The notes under the pieces: model-generated
What the model saw: the letters and a program-made list of their open reading frames with translations, nothing else
The model's database searches: none
What the model was told of the DNA's origin: nothing
Assembly: GCA_945956975.1 (NCBI GenBank)
Contig: CAMFKC010000207.1
Coordinates: 1-5,469, forward strand
Direction: 5' to 3'
Origin: an uncultured Methylocystaceae bacterium
GTDB lineage: Bacteria > Pseudomonadota > Alphaproteobacteria > Rhizobiales > Beijerinckiaceae
DNA: 5,469 nt
Shown here: piece by piece, positions 1-5,469 of the stretch
Numbering within the stretch: position 1 is the stretch's first letter
Layout: each line of letters opens with the position of its first letter
Made by a program: the position numbers and the translations under genes

Positions 1-914
1 GTGTATTTCAGGCCGTTCGCCTTGGTCGCCCAGCTCGCGAGTTTTCCACGCACGGCCTTGTTGTCGATCGCGGCCTTGCCGTCCATGGGAAGGCGCGCGC
101 AGAGATCGAACAGTTCCGGGAAGCCGGTCGGCATGCCCGAGCCGATCGACAGGCGCTCGTTCATCAGCGTGGTCAGCGAGACGTTCCAGCCATTGCCCAC
201 TTCGCCGAGTCGCTGGTGATCGGGAATGCGGACGTTTGTAAAATAGACTTCGTTGAATTCTGACTGGCCGTTCGCCTGCTTGATCGGGCGGATCTCGACG
301 CCGGGGCTCTTCATGTCCAGGAAGAACATGGTGAGGCCCTTGTGCTTGGGCACGTCAGGGTTGGTGCGCGCGATGAGCAGGCCCCAGTCCGAATGATGCG
401 CGCCGGACGTCCAGATCTTCTGGCCGTTGATGACCCAGTCGTCGCCGTCCTTCTCCGCGCGCGTGCGCAGGCCCGCGAGGTCCGAGCCGCCCGCAGGTTC
501 GGAGAAGAGCTGGCACCAGATCTCCTCGCCGGACGCCAGCGGCGGCAGGCGCTTCTTCTTGTGGTCCTCGTTGGCGAAGGCCATGACGGTCGGCCCGCAC
601 ATGCCGTGGCCGATGATGAACAGGCCCGACAGCTTGCCGAAGACGCCTTCCTCCTGGCCCCAGATCACGCGCTCGATCGGGCTCGCGCCGCGCCCGCCGT
701 ATTCCTTCGGCCAGTGCAGGCAGGCCCAGCCGGCGTCCGCCTTCTTCTTCTGCCACGCCTTGGAGGCCGCGATGATATCGCCGGATTTGAGCACGACGCG
801 GCCGAAGGGCGAGGCGCGCAGGTCTTCCTCGTATTCGCGCGGCGCGTTGGCCTGGATCCAGGCCCGCGCTTCTGCGCGGAAGGCGGCTTCTGTGGGGGTG
901 TCGTCGAAGTTCAT
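1..914 (-). CDS. Acyl-CoA dehydrogenase, large-subunit-like paralogue (C-terminus outside window)
   Basis: An open frame on the minus strand starts at the ATG at 914-912 and encodes 304 residues before the left edge; no stop occurs. The protein is a flavin-dependent acyl-CoA dehydrogenase, expected to oxidise an acyl-CoA to the 2,3-enoyl-CoA in the cytoplasm. It begins MNFDDTP like its neighbour and shows the flavin-side motif SEPAGGSD at about residues 138-145, the NGQKIWTSGA beta-domain segment shortly after, and MNER with Glu at about 253, the helix-G position used as catalytic base in LCAD/IVD-type enzymes. Hand alignment with the 415-aa neighbour gives roughly 70% identity overall, about 80% from residue 51 to 270, with two single-residue gaps, so the two genes are tandem paralogues. 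The Shine-Dalgarno is weak (GGGAT about 10 bases upstream), but the shared N-terminus supports this start. About 110 C-terminal residues should lie outside the window. It probably belongs to the same leftward operon as the next two genes, after a 160-base gap holding a palindrome. Substrate unknown. Confidence 0.93.
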   Translation of the reverse strand, partial: MNFDDTPTEAAFRAEARAWIQANAPREYEEDLRASPFGRVVLKSGDIIAASKAWQKKKADAGWACLHWPKEYGGRGASPIERVIWGQEEGVFGKLSGLFIIGHGMCGPTVMAFANEDHKKKRLPPLASGEEIWCQLFSEPAGGSDLAGLRTRAEKDGDDWVINGQKIWTSGAHHSDWGLLIARTNPDVPKHKGLTMFFLDMKSPGVEIRPIKQANGQSEFNEVYFTNVRIPDHQRLGEVGNGWNVSLTTLMNERLSIGSGMPTGFPELFDLCARLPMDGKAAIDNKAVRGKLASWATKANGLKY

Positions 915-960
915 TAGCGCATCCCGGCTAGTCGCGTCCCAGACACAACACTTTACGAAT

Positions 961-1055
961 CTTCATCCTGAGGAGCGATGCGGAGCATCGCGTCTCGAAG
1001 GATGGCCGCAGCCCCCATGCTTCGAGACGGCGCTTCGCGCCTCCTCAGCATGAGG
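961..1055. repeat. Intergenic palindrome family A, copy 1 (four-way-junction fold)
   Basis: A long interrupted palindrome between two ACAD genes. The outer stem pairs 961-975 with 1041-1055 (one mismatch, 967/1049, and one G-T). The left side hairpin is 976-990 (cgatgc, loop gga, gcatcg). The inner stem pairs 991-1005 with 1015-1029 (one mismatch, 1001/1019). The right side hairpin is 1030-1040 (gcgc, loop ttc, gcgc). The four helices abut with no unpaired junction base. The same architecture and core words recur at 2342-2450 in the same orientation. I recall this family as a multicopy intergenic element of Hyphomicrobiales, but did not check it. No coding role, and no T-run to make it a standard terminator. 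Confidence 0.9.
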
Positions 1056-1074
1056 ATCGTGGTTGCGCGAGGGG

Positions 1075-2322
1075 CTACCGCCCCTTGGTCGGGACCTGAT
1101 TGAAGGGCAGATCCTTGTCGACGCGAATGTCGCCGGGCAGGCCCAGCACGCGCTCGGCGATGATGTTGCGCATGACCTCGTCGGTGCCGCCGGCGATGCG
1201 CATGCCGATCGCGCCGTAGAGCATCTGGTAGAGCTTGCCCGACGGACTTGCGTCGTCGCGCGCGACGGCGCCCATCTGGCCCTGCAGTTCCAGCGCATAC
1301 ATGGCGATGTCCTGCATCATCGGCGCGGCGACGAGCTTGCCGATGGAATTCTCCGGCCCCGGACGCTCGCCGCGCGACAGCGAGGAGATGGCGCGGTAGG
1401 AGGTGTATTTCAGCCCGTTGGCGCGCGCCGCCCAGGTCGCGAGATTTTCACGCACGGCCTTGTCCTCGATCGCCAGAGAGCCGTCGGCCATCTTCACGCC
1501 AGAGGCGAAGTCGAAGAATTCCGGCACGCCGGTGGCGAGACGCGCGCCGATCGAGAAGCGCTCGTTCATCAGCGTCGTCAGCGAGACGTTCCAGCCGTCG
1601 TTGACCTTGCCGAGGCGCTGCGCATCGGGGATTCGGACGTTGGTGAAATAGACCTCGTTGAAGCCCGAGTGCCCGCTCGCCTGCTTGATCGGCCGCACCT
1701 CGACGCCGGGGCTCCGCATGTCCAGGAAGAACATGGTGAGACCCTTGTGCTTGGGCAGCGTCGGGTCAGTGCGCGTGATGAGGATGCCGTAGTCGGAGAA
1801 ATGCGCGCCGGTCGTCCAGATCTTCTGGCCGTTGATGATCCAGTCGTCGCCGTCCTTCTCGGCCTTTGTGCGCAGGCCTGCGAGATCCGAGCCGCCGGCC
1901 GGCTCGGAGAAGAGCTGGCACCAGACTTCCTCGCCCGAGGCCAGCGGCGGCAGGTAGCGGCGCTTCTGGTCTTCCGTGGCGTAGGCCATGACGGTCGGGC
2001 CGCACATGCCCTGGCCGATGGCGAAGGGGCCGGACAGCGCGCCGTACTTGCCTTCTTCCTGATCCCAGATGACGCGCTGGATCGGCGTGGCGGCGCGGCC
2101 ACCGTATTCCTTCGGCCAGGTGAGGCAGGCAAAGCCCGCGTCGGCCTTCTTCTTCTGCCAGGCTTTTGAGGCCTTCACGAGCGCGGCGGTGCGCTGGTCG
2201 CGGTCCTTGATTTCGTCGGCCGCGGCGAGATCGCGCATAAGATCGTCGGGGCGATTTGCCTCGATCCACTTGCGGGCGAGAGCGCGGAATTCGGCCTCCT
2301 GCGGGGTGTCGTCGAAGTTCAT
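1075..2322 (-). CDS. Acyl-CoA dehydrogenase, large-subunit-like (415 aa)
   Basis: Complete gene from ATG at 2322-2320 to TAG at 1077-1075; a GGAAGGA Shine-Dalgarno (2331-2337) lies 8 bases upstream. Length is normal for the family. Domains in order: N-terminal helical region (1-130), beta domain with CQLFSEPAGGSDLAG (135-149) and NGQKIWTTGA (164-173), then the C-terminal helical domain ending with GGTDEVMRNIIAERVLGLP (378-396). The residue matching the MCAD catalytic Glu376 is Gly378, whereas Glu254 in MNER sits at the LCAD/IVD helix-G base position. The segment that normally reads RxxFGxxIxxFQ is replaced by one around PGPENSIGKL (321-330), and no QxHGGxG is present, so half of the usual FAD site is missing. 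That pattern is known from heteromeric ACADs whose FAD pocket is shared between unlike subunits, and the adjacent 367-aa ACAD has the missing half. I infer an obligate partner; substrate unknown. Confidence 0.97.
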   Translation of the reverse strand: MNFDDTPQEAEFRALARKWIEANRPDDLMRDLAAADEIKDRDQRTAALVKASKAWQKKKADAGFACLTWPKEYGGRAATPIQRVIWDQEEGKYGALSGPFAIGQGMCGPTVMAYATEDQKRRYLPPLASGEEVWCQLFSEPAGGSDLAGLRTKAEKDGDDWIINGQKIWTTGAHFSDYGILITRTDPTLPKHKGLTMFFLDMRSPGVEVRPIKQASGHSGFNEVYFTNVRIPDAQRLGKVNDGWNVSLTTLMNERFSIGARLATGVPEFFDFASGVKMADGSLAIEDKAVRENLATWAARANGLKYTSYRAISSLSRGERPGPENSIGKLVAAPMMQDIAMYALELQGQMGAVARDDASPSGKLYQMLYGAIGMRIAGGTDEVMRNIIAERVLGLPGDIRVDKDLPFNQVPTKGR

Positions 2323-2341
2323 CGAACGTTTCCTTCCGTCC

Positions 2342-2450
2342 CTTCATCCTGAGGAGCCATGCGCAGCATGGCGTCTCGAAGGATGGGCAATATGTAGCGC
2401 TTCTGGATCATCCTTCGAGACGCGCCTTTCAGGCGCTCCTCAGGATGAGG
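2342..2450. repeat. Intergenic palindrome family A, copy 2 (near-perfect)
   Basis: Fills most of the 139-base gap between the small and large ACAD genes. Outer stem 2342-2356 with 2436-2450 (fully paired apart from one G-T); left hairpin 2357-2371 (ccatgc, loop gca, gcatgg); inner stem 2372-2385 with 2409-2422 (14 perfect pairs) enclosing about 23 bases; right hairpin 2423-2435 (cgcct, loop ttc, aggcg). Helix order and junction match copy 1. In the left hairpin the second pair is C-G here and G-C in copy 1, a compensatory change; the right hairpin differs in sequence but still pairs. As RNA it would put a stable fold between two cistrons, which could affect mRNA decay or partial termination; this is inference. 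Confidence 0.93.
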
Positions 2451-2461
2451 ATTGGTGTGTC

Positions 2462-3565
2462 TCAGGCCGCCGCGTTGCGCTTGCGCATCTCGTCGATCAG
2501 CCGGTTCTCCCACATGGTGAGCGAGCCGAGCGTGAGCGCGAGAAGGTTCGAGCGGCGGTAGTAGAGGTGGCAGTCGAACTCCCAGGTGAAGCCCATGCCG
2601 CCGTGCACCTGCGTGTTGTTCTTGGAGCAGAGCTGGTAGGCCTGCGTCGCGCTGACGCGCGCATTGGCTGCGGCTTCGGCGAGTTCGCCGGCGTCGGTCG
2701 AAAGCGCCCATGCGCCGTAATAGGCGTTGGAGCGCGCGAGCGTGGCCGCCACATACATGTCGGCCAGCATGTGCTTGATCGCCTGGAACGAGCCGATCGG
2801 ACGGCCGAAGGCGATGCGGTCGAGCGCATAGTCGCGGCCCATTTCCAGCGCGCGGTCGGAGCCGCCGATCTGCTCGAAGGCGACGAGCACGGCGGCGCGG
2901 TCGAGCACGTTGTTGACGAGGCTCCACGCGTCCGCGCCGGCGCCGAGCGGTTCGCCCGCCGCGCCGTTGAATACGATGCGCGCATGGTTTCGCGTGGGAT
3001 CGACCGTCTCGACGTTTTCGCGCGAGACGCCGGCGCCGTTCAGTTCGACGAGGAACAGGCCCTCGCGCGCGACGACGATGGCGAAATCGGCGATGCCGCC
3101 GTCCGGCACGAGAGTCTTCGTGCCCGAGACCTTGCCGCCAGCGGCCGTGGTCTTGATCGATTGCGGCGTGGGATCGCCGATTCCTTCGGCCAGCGCCAGC
3201 GTGCCGATGGCGTCGCCCGAGGCGATCTTCGGCAGCCAGGCCTGTTTCTGCGCGTCGCTGCCCGCGAGCATCAGCAGTTCCGCGGCGAGATAGACGGTGG
3301 AGGAATAGGGGACGGGCGCAAGCGCGCGGCCGAGTTCTTCGGCGACGACGCAGAGTTCGAGACGGCCGGCGCCGGCGCCGCCGAATTCTTCGGGGATCGC
3401 GACGCCGATCAGGCCGAGTTCGGCGAGGCCCTTCCAGAGCGCGCGGTCGTAGGTGTCCTTGCCCTCGAGAATCGCGCGCACGTGCTTCGGCGTGCAGTTC
3501 TCGGAAAGGAAGCGGCGCGCCTCGTCGCGCAGCTGCTTCTGTTCGTCGGAGAAATCGAAATTCAT
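2462..3565 (-). CDS. Acyl-CoA dehydrogenase, small-subunit-like (367 aa)
   Basis: Complete gene from ATG at 3565-3563 to TGA at 2464-2462, with a strong GGGAGG Shine-Dalgarno (3571-3576) 5 bases upstream. It has a full ACAD fold: N-terminal domain starting MNFDFSDEQKQLRDEARRFL, beta domain around 120-205, and the C-terminal helical domain. The FAD-binding half-motif RIAFGRPIGSFQAIKHMLAD (250-269) and QVHGGMGFTWE (319-329) are intact. The SEPxxGSD motif is missing; the equivalent stretch reads LALAEGIGDP (123-132). The helix-G glutamate is Asp222 (VLDRA), and the MCAD Glu376 position appears to be Leu. So it keeps the cofactor parts its neighbours lack and lacks the parts they keep, as in the partner subunit of alpha2beta2 ACADs (for example mycobacterial sterol side-chain enzymes or the PimC/PimD type). 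It is the first gene of the presumed leftward operon, divergent from the TetR gene. Subunit role is inferred; ACAD membership is certain. Confidence 0.96.
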   Translation of the reverse strand: MNFDFSDEQKQLRDEARRFLSENCTPKHVRAILEGKDTYDRALWKGLAELGLIGVAIPEEFGGAGAGRLELCVVAEELGRALAPVPYSSTVYLAAELLMLAGSDAQKQAWLPKIASGDAIGTLALAEGIGDPTPQSIKTTAAGGKVSGTKTLVPDGGIADFAIVVAREGLFLVELNGAGVSRENVETVDPTRNHARIVFNGAAGEPLGAGADAWSLVNNVLDRAAVLVAFEQIGGSDRALEMGRDYALDRIAFGRPIGSFQAIKHMLADMYVAATLARSNAYYGAWALSTDAGELAEAAANARVSATQAYQLCSKNNTQVHGGMGFTWEFDCHLYYRRSNLLALTLGSLTMWENRLIDEMRKRNAAA

Positions 3566-3592
3566 TCAGGCCTCCCGTCTTTTTCGTGCGTC

Positions 3593-3673
3593 CGTCATTG
3601 CGAGCGAAGCGAAGCAATCCAGGGCCACGATCCGACTCTGGATTGCTTCGTCGCTCCGCTCCTCGCAATGACG
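3593..3673. repeat. Intergenic palindrome family B, copy 1
   Basis: Lies in the 215-base divergent region between the small ACAD and the TetR gene, closer to the ACAD start. The outer stem pairs 3593-3604 (cgtcattgcgag) with 3662-3673, 12 perfect pairs. The inner stem pairs 3610-3622 (cgaagcaatccag) with 3638-3650, 13 perfect pairs, around a 15-base loop. The left connecting segment is 5 bases (3605-3609) and the right one is 11 bases (3651-3661). It would be within the 5' leader of the ACAD operon if transcription starts upstream of it. A second copy is at 4429-4542. I recall the core words as a common alphaproteobacterial intergenic repeat. Confidence 0.9.
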
Positions 3674-3717
3674 GCGTGGGGCGTTGCGACGCTATGAATT
3701 TTCAAAAGCAAAGCCCA

Positions 3718-3746
3718 TTGCAGGAAGTTAGTCAATCGACTAATTA
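3718..3746 (+). promoter_or_regulatory. Possible sigma70-type promoter of the TetR gene
   Basis: TTGCAG (3718-3723) resembles a -35 box, and after a 17-base spacer comes TAATTA (3741-3746), a modest -10 match. The dyad at 3728-3743 fills the spacer and enters the -10, which would suit repression. Both hexamers are imperfect and alphaproteobacterial promoters are variable, so this is a weak call. Confidence 0.35.
3728..3743. promoter_or_regulatory. Candidate TetR operator (16-bp dyad)
   Basis: TTAGTC-aatc-GACTAA is a dyad with perfect 6-base arms and a 4-base centre, in an AT-rich patch of the divergent region, 37 bases upstream of the TetR ATG. TetR-family repressors commonly bind such short dyads next to their own gene, and no other regulator is encoded nearby. 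The minus-strand reading of 3730-3735 is TTGACT, close to a -35 hexamer, so the dyad could also cover the ACAD-direction promoter. I saw no second intact copy in the window. The dyad is seen directly; that this protein binds it is inference. Confidence 0.6.
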
Positions 3747-3767
3747 ATTGTTTCGCTCTGCGAGAGC

Positions 3768-3774
3768 GGGAGGA
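3768..3774 (+). promoter_or_regulatory. Ribosome binding site fixing the TetR start
   Basis: GGGAGGA with a 6-base spacer before ATG 3781 is a strong Shine-Dalgarno. It favours this ATG over the in-frame TTG at 3748, which has no comparable site. Confidence 0.85.
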
Positions 3775-3780
3775 AAAACA

Positions 3781-4413
3781 ATGGCGGCAAACGCCGAGGC
3801 GCTGCAGACGCGGGCGCCGAGCACGAAGGACCGCCTGATGGCGGCGGCGCGCGAGATCATGACCGAGCGCAACGCGGTCGAGTTTTCTCTGCAAGACGTC
3901 GCCGCACGCTCGGGCCTGAATTCCGCGCTGGTGAAATATCATTTCGGCAACAAGGACGGATTGCTGCTCGCGATCCTCGAGCGCGACGCGGAGACGTCGC
4001 TGAAGCAGGTGGAGAAGCTGCTGGCGCGCGAAATGCCGGCGATGCAGAAGCTCAGCCTGCATATGTCGGGCATCATCGAGACCTATTTCCGCAAGCCCTA
4101 CATGAACCGCCTCGTGCACATGCTGGTGCACGAGCGCGGCGACGAGGCGGCGCAGCAGGTGTCACGCTTCTTCGTGGAGCCGCTCGCGCGTTTCCAGCGG
4201 CAGATGCTGGAAGAGGGCGTGCAGAGCGGCGAGTTCAAGGAGGTCGATCCCGGCTTCTTCTACCACGCGGTGGGCAGCGCCTGCGACGCGCTGTTCCGCT
4301 GGCACCCGGAATCGCGCCGCATCTGGGGCGTGGCGACGATCAACGATGCGCAGCGGCGGCGCTATGCGGATTTCGTCGTCGATCTCGTGCTGAATGGATT
4401 GGTGAAGCGGTGA
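3781..4413 (+). CDS. TetR-family transcriptional regulator (210 aa)
   Basis: Complete gene from ATG at 3781 to TGA at 4411-4413. The N-terminus carries a TetR helix-turn-helix: an amphipathic first helix (about 14-30), then SLQDVAARSGLNSALVKYH (36-54) and FGNKDGLLLAI (55-65), a classic recognition-helix-plus-FxxKxxL ending. The remaining 140 or so residues form the helical ligand-binding and dimerisation domain, which has no recognisable ligand signature. The length is typical of the family. An earlier in-frame TTG at 3748 would add 11 residues but has no ribosome site and overlaps the putative promoter, so the ATG is preferred. The gene is divergent from the ACAD operon and precedes the acyl-CoA ligase on the same strand, the usual position for a local repressor released by an acyl-CoA or acid ligand. 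A dyad 37 bases upstream suggests autoregulation. Function as a repressor and its ligand are inferred. Confidence 0.95.
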   Translation: MAANAEALQTRAPSTKDRLMAAAREIMTERNAVEFSLQDVAARSGLNSALVKYHFGNKDGLLLAILERDAETSLKQVEKLLAREMPAMQKLSLHMSGIIETYFRKPYMNRLVHMLVHERGDEAAQQVSRFFVEPLARFQRQMLEEGVQSGEFKEVDPGFFYHAVGSACDALFRWHPESRRIWGVATINDAQRRRYADFVVDLVLNGLVKR

Positions 4414-4428
4414 CTGCGTGCCGCCCGC

Positions 4429-4542
4429 CGTCATTGCGAGCCCGACAGAAGTCGCCTGTTGGCGACTTCATCTGACAGCGAAGCAATCCAGAGCCACGAC
4501 CCGGCTCTGGATTGCTTCGTCGCTTCACTCCTCGCAATGACG
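4429..4542. repeat. Intergenic palindrome family B, copy 2, with extra side hairpin
   Basis: Sits between the TetR stop and the ligase start. The outer stem pairs 4429-4440 with 4531-4542 (12 perfect pairs, same sequence as copy 1). The inner stem pairs 4479-4495 with 4503-4519 (17 perfect pairs, 7-base loop). In place of the 5-base left connector of copy 1 there are 38 bases (4441-4478) containing a perfect 9-bp hairpin, gaagtcgcc 4448-4456 with 4461-4469, loop tgtt. That hairpin region is bounded by a direct repeat GACAG at 4444-4448 and 4474-4478. The structure may attenuate read-through from the TetR gene into the ligase; there is no T-tract, so it is not called as a terminator. Confidence 0.9.
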
Positions 4543-4577
4543 AACTTCAAACAACAAACACACTAGAGGAAACCCCG

Positions 4578-5469
4578 ATGTTCCATCCCTACCACCACGC
4601 GAAGGCCAATCCGGACAAGGTCGCCGTCGTCATGGCCGGCTCCGGAGAGACGATCACTTACCGCCAGCTCGACGAGCGCTCGAACCAGGGCGCGCAGCTG
4701 TTCCGCTCGCTCGGCCTCAAGCGCGGCGATTCCATCGCGCTGTTTCTCGAGAATCATCCGCGCTATTTCGAGATCTGCTGGGCGGCGCAGCGCGCGGGGC
4801 TCTACTACACCTGCATTTCCTCGGCGCTGACGGCGGGCGAGGTCGAATACATCGTGCGCGATTGCGGCGCGAAGCTGTTCATCACCTCCAAGGCCAAGGC
4901 GGGCGAAGCCGAGAAGCTGGCGCCGAAGATTTCAGACCTCAAGCTCTTCTCCGTCGACGGCGCCTGGGGCCCCTACGCCAGCTTCGAGGATGCGCGCGCG
5001 AAAATGCCTGTCACCCCGATCGCGGATGAAGCGCCGGGCGTGGACATGCTCTATTCCTCCGGCACGACGGGCCGCCCGAAGGGCGTGCGCGTCGAGTTGA
5101 AGGACGAGCCGGTCGATGCGATCAATTCGCTGGTGCAGCTCGCCGCCGGCCTGTTCGGCTTCAACAAGGACACGGTCTATCTTTCGCCCGCGCCGCTCTA
5201 TCACGCCGCGCCGCTGCGCTGGTGCATGACGACGATGCGGCTCGGCGGCACTGTCATCGTCATGGAGAAATTCGATCCCGAGCGCGCGCTGCAATTGATC
5301 GAGAAATACAAGGTCACGGCCTCGCAATGGGTGCCGACGCATTTCGTGCGCATGCTGAAGCTGCCGGAGGACGTGCGGAAGAAATACGATCTGTCGACGC
5401 TGAACTGCGCCGTCCATGCGGCTGCGCCCTGCCCGGTGCAGACCAAGCACGCGATGATCGAATGGTGGG
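4578..5469 (+). CDS. AMP-forming acyl-CoA synthetase (ANL family), N-terminal part
   Basis: Open frame from ATG 4578 to the right edge, 297 codons with no stop; an AGAGGA Shine-Dalgarno (4565-4570) sits 7 bases upstream. This is an adenylate-forming ligase, expected to convert a carboxylic acid, ATP and CoA to acyl-CoA, AMP and pyrophosphate. The N-terminal region has ETITYRQLDERSNQ (24-37) and a LGLKRGDSIALFLENHPRYF stretch (45-64). The phosphate-binding A3 loop YSSGTTGRPKGV is at 159-170, SPAPLYHAAPLRW (203-215) matches the A4 region, and the segment around AVHAAAPCP (278-286) leads toward the acyl-binding region. The A5, A7, A8 and A10 motifs, including the catalytic C-terminal lysine, should lie beyond the edge, as families of about 500-550 residues would predict. 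After the A3 loop the usual His-containing segment is absent and reads RVELKDEPVD. It follows the TetR gene after 164 bases containing a palindrome. It probably supplies CoA esters to the divergent ACADs; chain length and substrate class cannot be told. Confidence 0.95.
   Translation, partial: MFHPYHHAKANPDKVAVVMAGSGETITYRQLDERSNQGAQLFRSLGLKRGDSIALFLENHPRYFEICWAAQRAGLYYTCISSALTAGEVEYIVRDCGAKLFITSKAKAGEAEKLAPKISDLKLFSVDGAWGPYASFEDARAKMPVTPIADEAPGVDMLYSSGTTGRPKGVRVELKDEPVDAINSLVQLAAGLFGFNKDTVYLSPAPLYHAAPLRWCMTTMRLGGTVIVMEKFDPERALQLIEKYKVTASQWVPTHFVRMLKLPEDVRKKYDLSTLNCAVHAAAPCPVQTKHAMIEWW

Noticed and set aside
342..2169. Long plus-strand open frames (342-917 and 1063-2169) opposite the two large ACAD genes
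   Set aside because: They are antisense to genes with clear ACAD motifs. Their Arg/Ala/Val/Leu-rich composition is what a GC-biased reverse frame gives, and the two resemble each other only because the sense genes are paralogues.
961..2450. CRISPR array or tRNA-like gene suggested by repeated cloverleaf-like folds
   Set aside because: Only two copies, 1.3 kb apart, with no spacers and no conserved tRNA features such as a T-loop GTTC consensus or an acceptor CCA context.
2319..3668. A 449-codon minus-strand frame overlapping the small ACAD
   Set aside because: Wrong frame of a real gene. It is very rich in arginine and translates two palindromes at its ends.
3588..3677. Target-site duplication (GCGT on both sides of the family B copy) suggesting a MITE
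   Set aside because: Only four bases, not directly abutting the left end, and no matching duplication flanks the other three palindromes.
2069..3697. A 542-codon plus-strand frame across the ACAD region
   Set aside because: It runs antisense through the end of one ACAD, a palindrome and the whole small ACAD, and has no recognisable domain; a GC-bias shadow.
3748..3780. TTG start extending the TetR protein by 11 residues
   Set aside because: No ribosome site upstream, overlaps the likely promoter and operator, and a strong Shine-Dalgarno precedes the ATG at 3781.
4429..4542. Rho-independent terminator after the TetR gene
   Set aside because: The stems are strong but no T-run follows on either strand, and the element is a repeat family member found elsewhere in the window.

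Overview
This window carries part of a catabolic acyl-CoA gene cluster from a GC-rich bacterium. It is most likely an alphaproteobacterium of the Hyphomicrobiales (Bradyrhizobium/Rhodopseudomonas/Bosea-like). That guess rests on the strong G/C third-position bias and on two intergenic palindrome families (cores resembling 'cctgaggagc...cgtctcgaaggatg' and 'cgtcattgcgag...cgaagcaatccag') that I recall as common in such genomes. I could not test it by search.

Layout. Three acyl-CoA dehydrogenase (ACAD) genes lie on the minus strand and would be transcribed leftward: a 367-aa small-subunit-like ACAD (2462-3565), then a 415-aa large-subunit-like ACAD (1075-2322), then a second, closely similar large-subunit-like ACAD that runs off the left edge (1-914). 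Divergent from them, on the plus strand, are a TetR-family regulator (3781-4413) and the N-terminal part of an AMP-forming acyl-CoA synthetase that runs off the right edge (4578-5469). Each of the four gaps between genes holds one long imperfect or perfect palindrome: two of family A (961-1055 and 2342-2450) and two of family B (3593-3673 and 4429-4542). I see no RNA gene, CRISPR array, insertion sequence or transposase.

How the genes may work together. The ligase would activate a carboxylic acid to its CoA thioester. The ACADs would then introduce the alpha-beta double bond, and the TetR protein would probably control the cluster through a 16-bp dyad (3728-3743) in the divergent region. The ACADs have complementary motifs. 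The large proteins keep the SEPxGGSD flavin-side motif and a helix-G glutamate, but lack the RxxFG...FQ and QxHGGxG FAD-binding segments. The small protein keeps exactly those segments and lacks SEPxxGSD. This pattern is known from heteromeric (alpha2beta2) ACADs such as the mycobacterial sterol side-chain enzymes, so I infer that these gene products form mixed complexes. The substrate cannot be read from the sequence.

The coding content is an ordinary catabolic cluster. The most distinctive features are the split-active-site ACAD set with a duplicated large subunit, and the palindromes, whose family A copies fold as matching four-way junctions with compensatory base changes.
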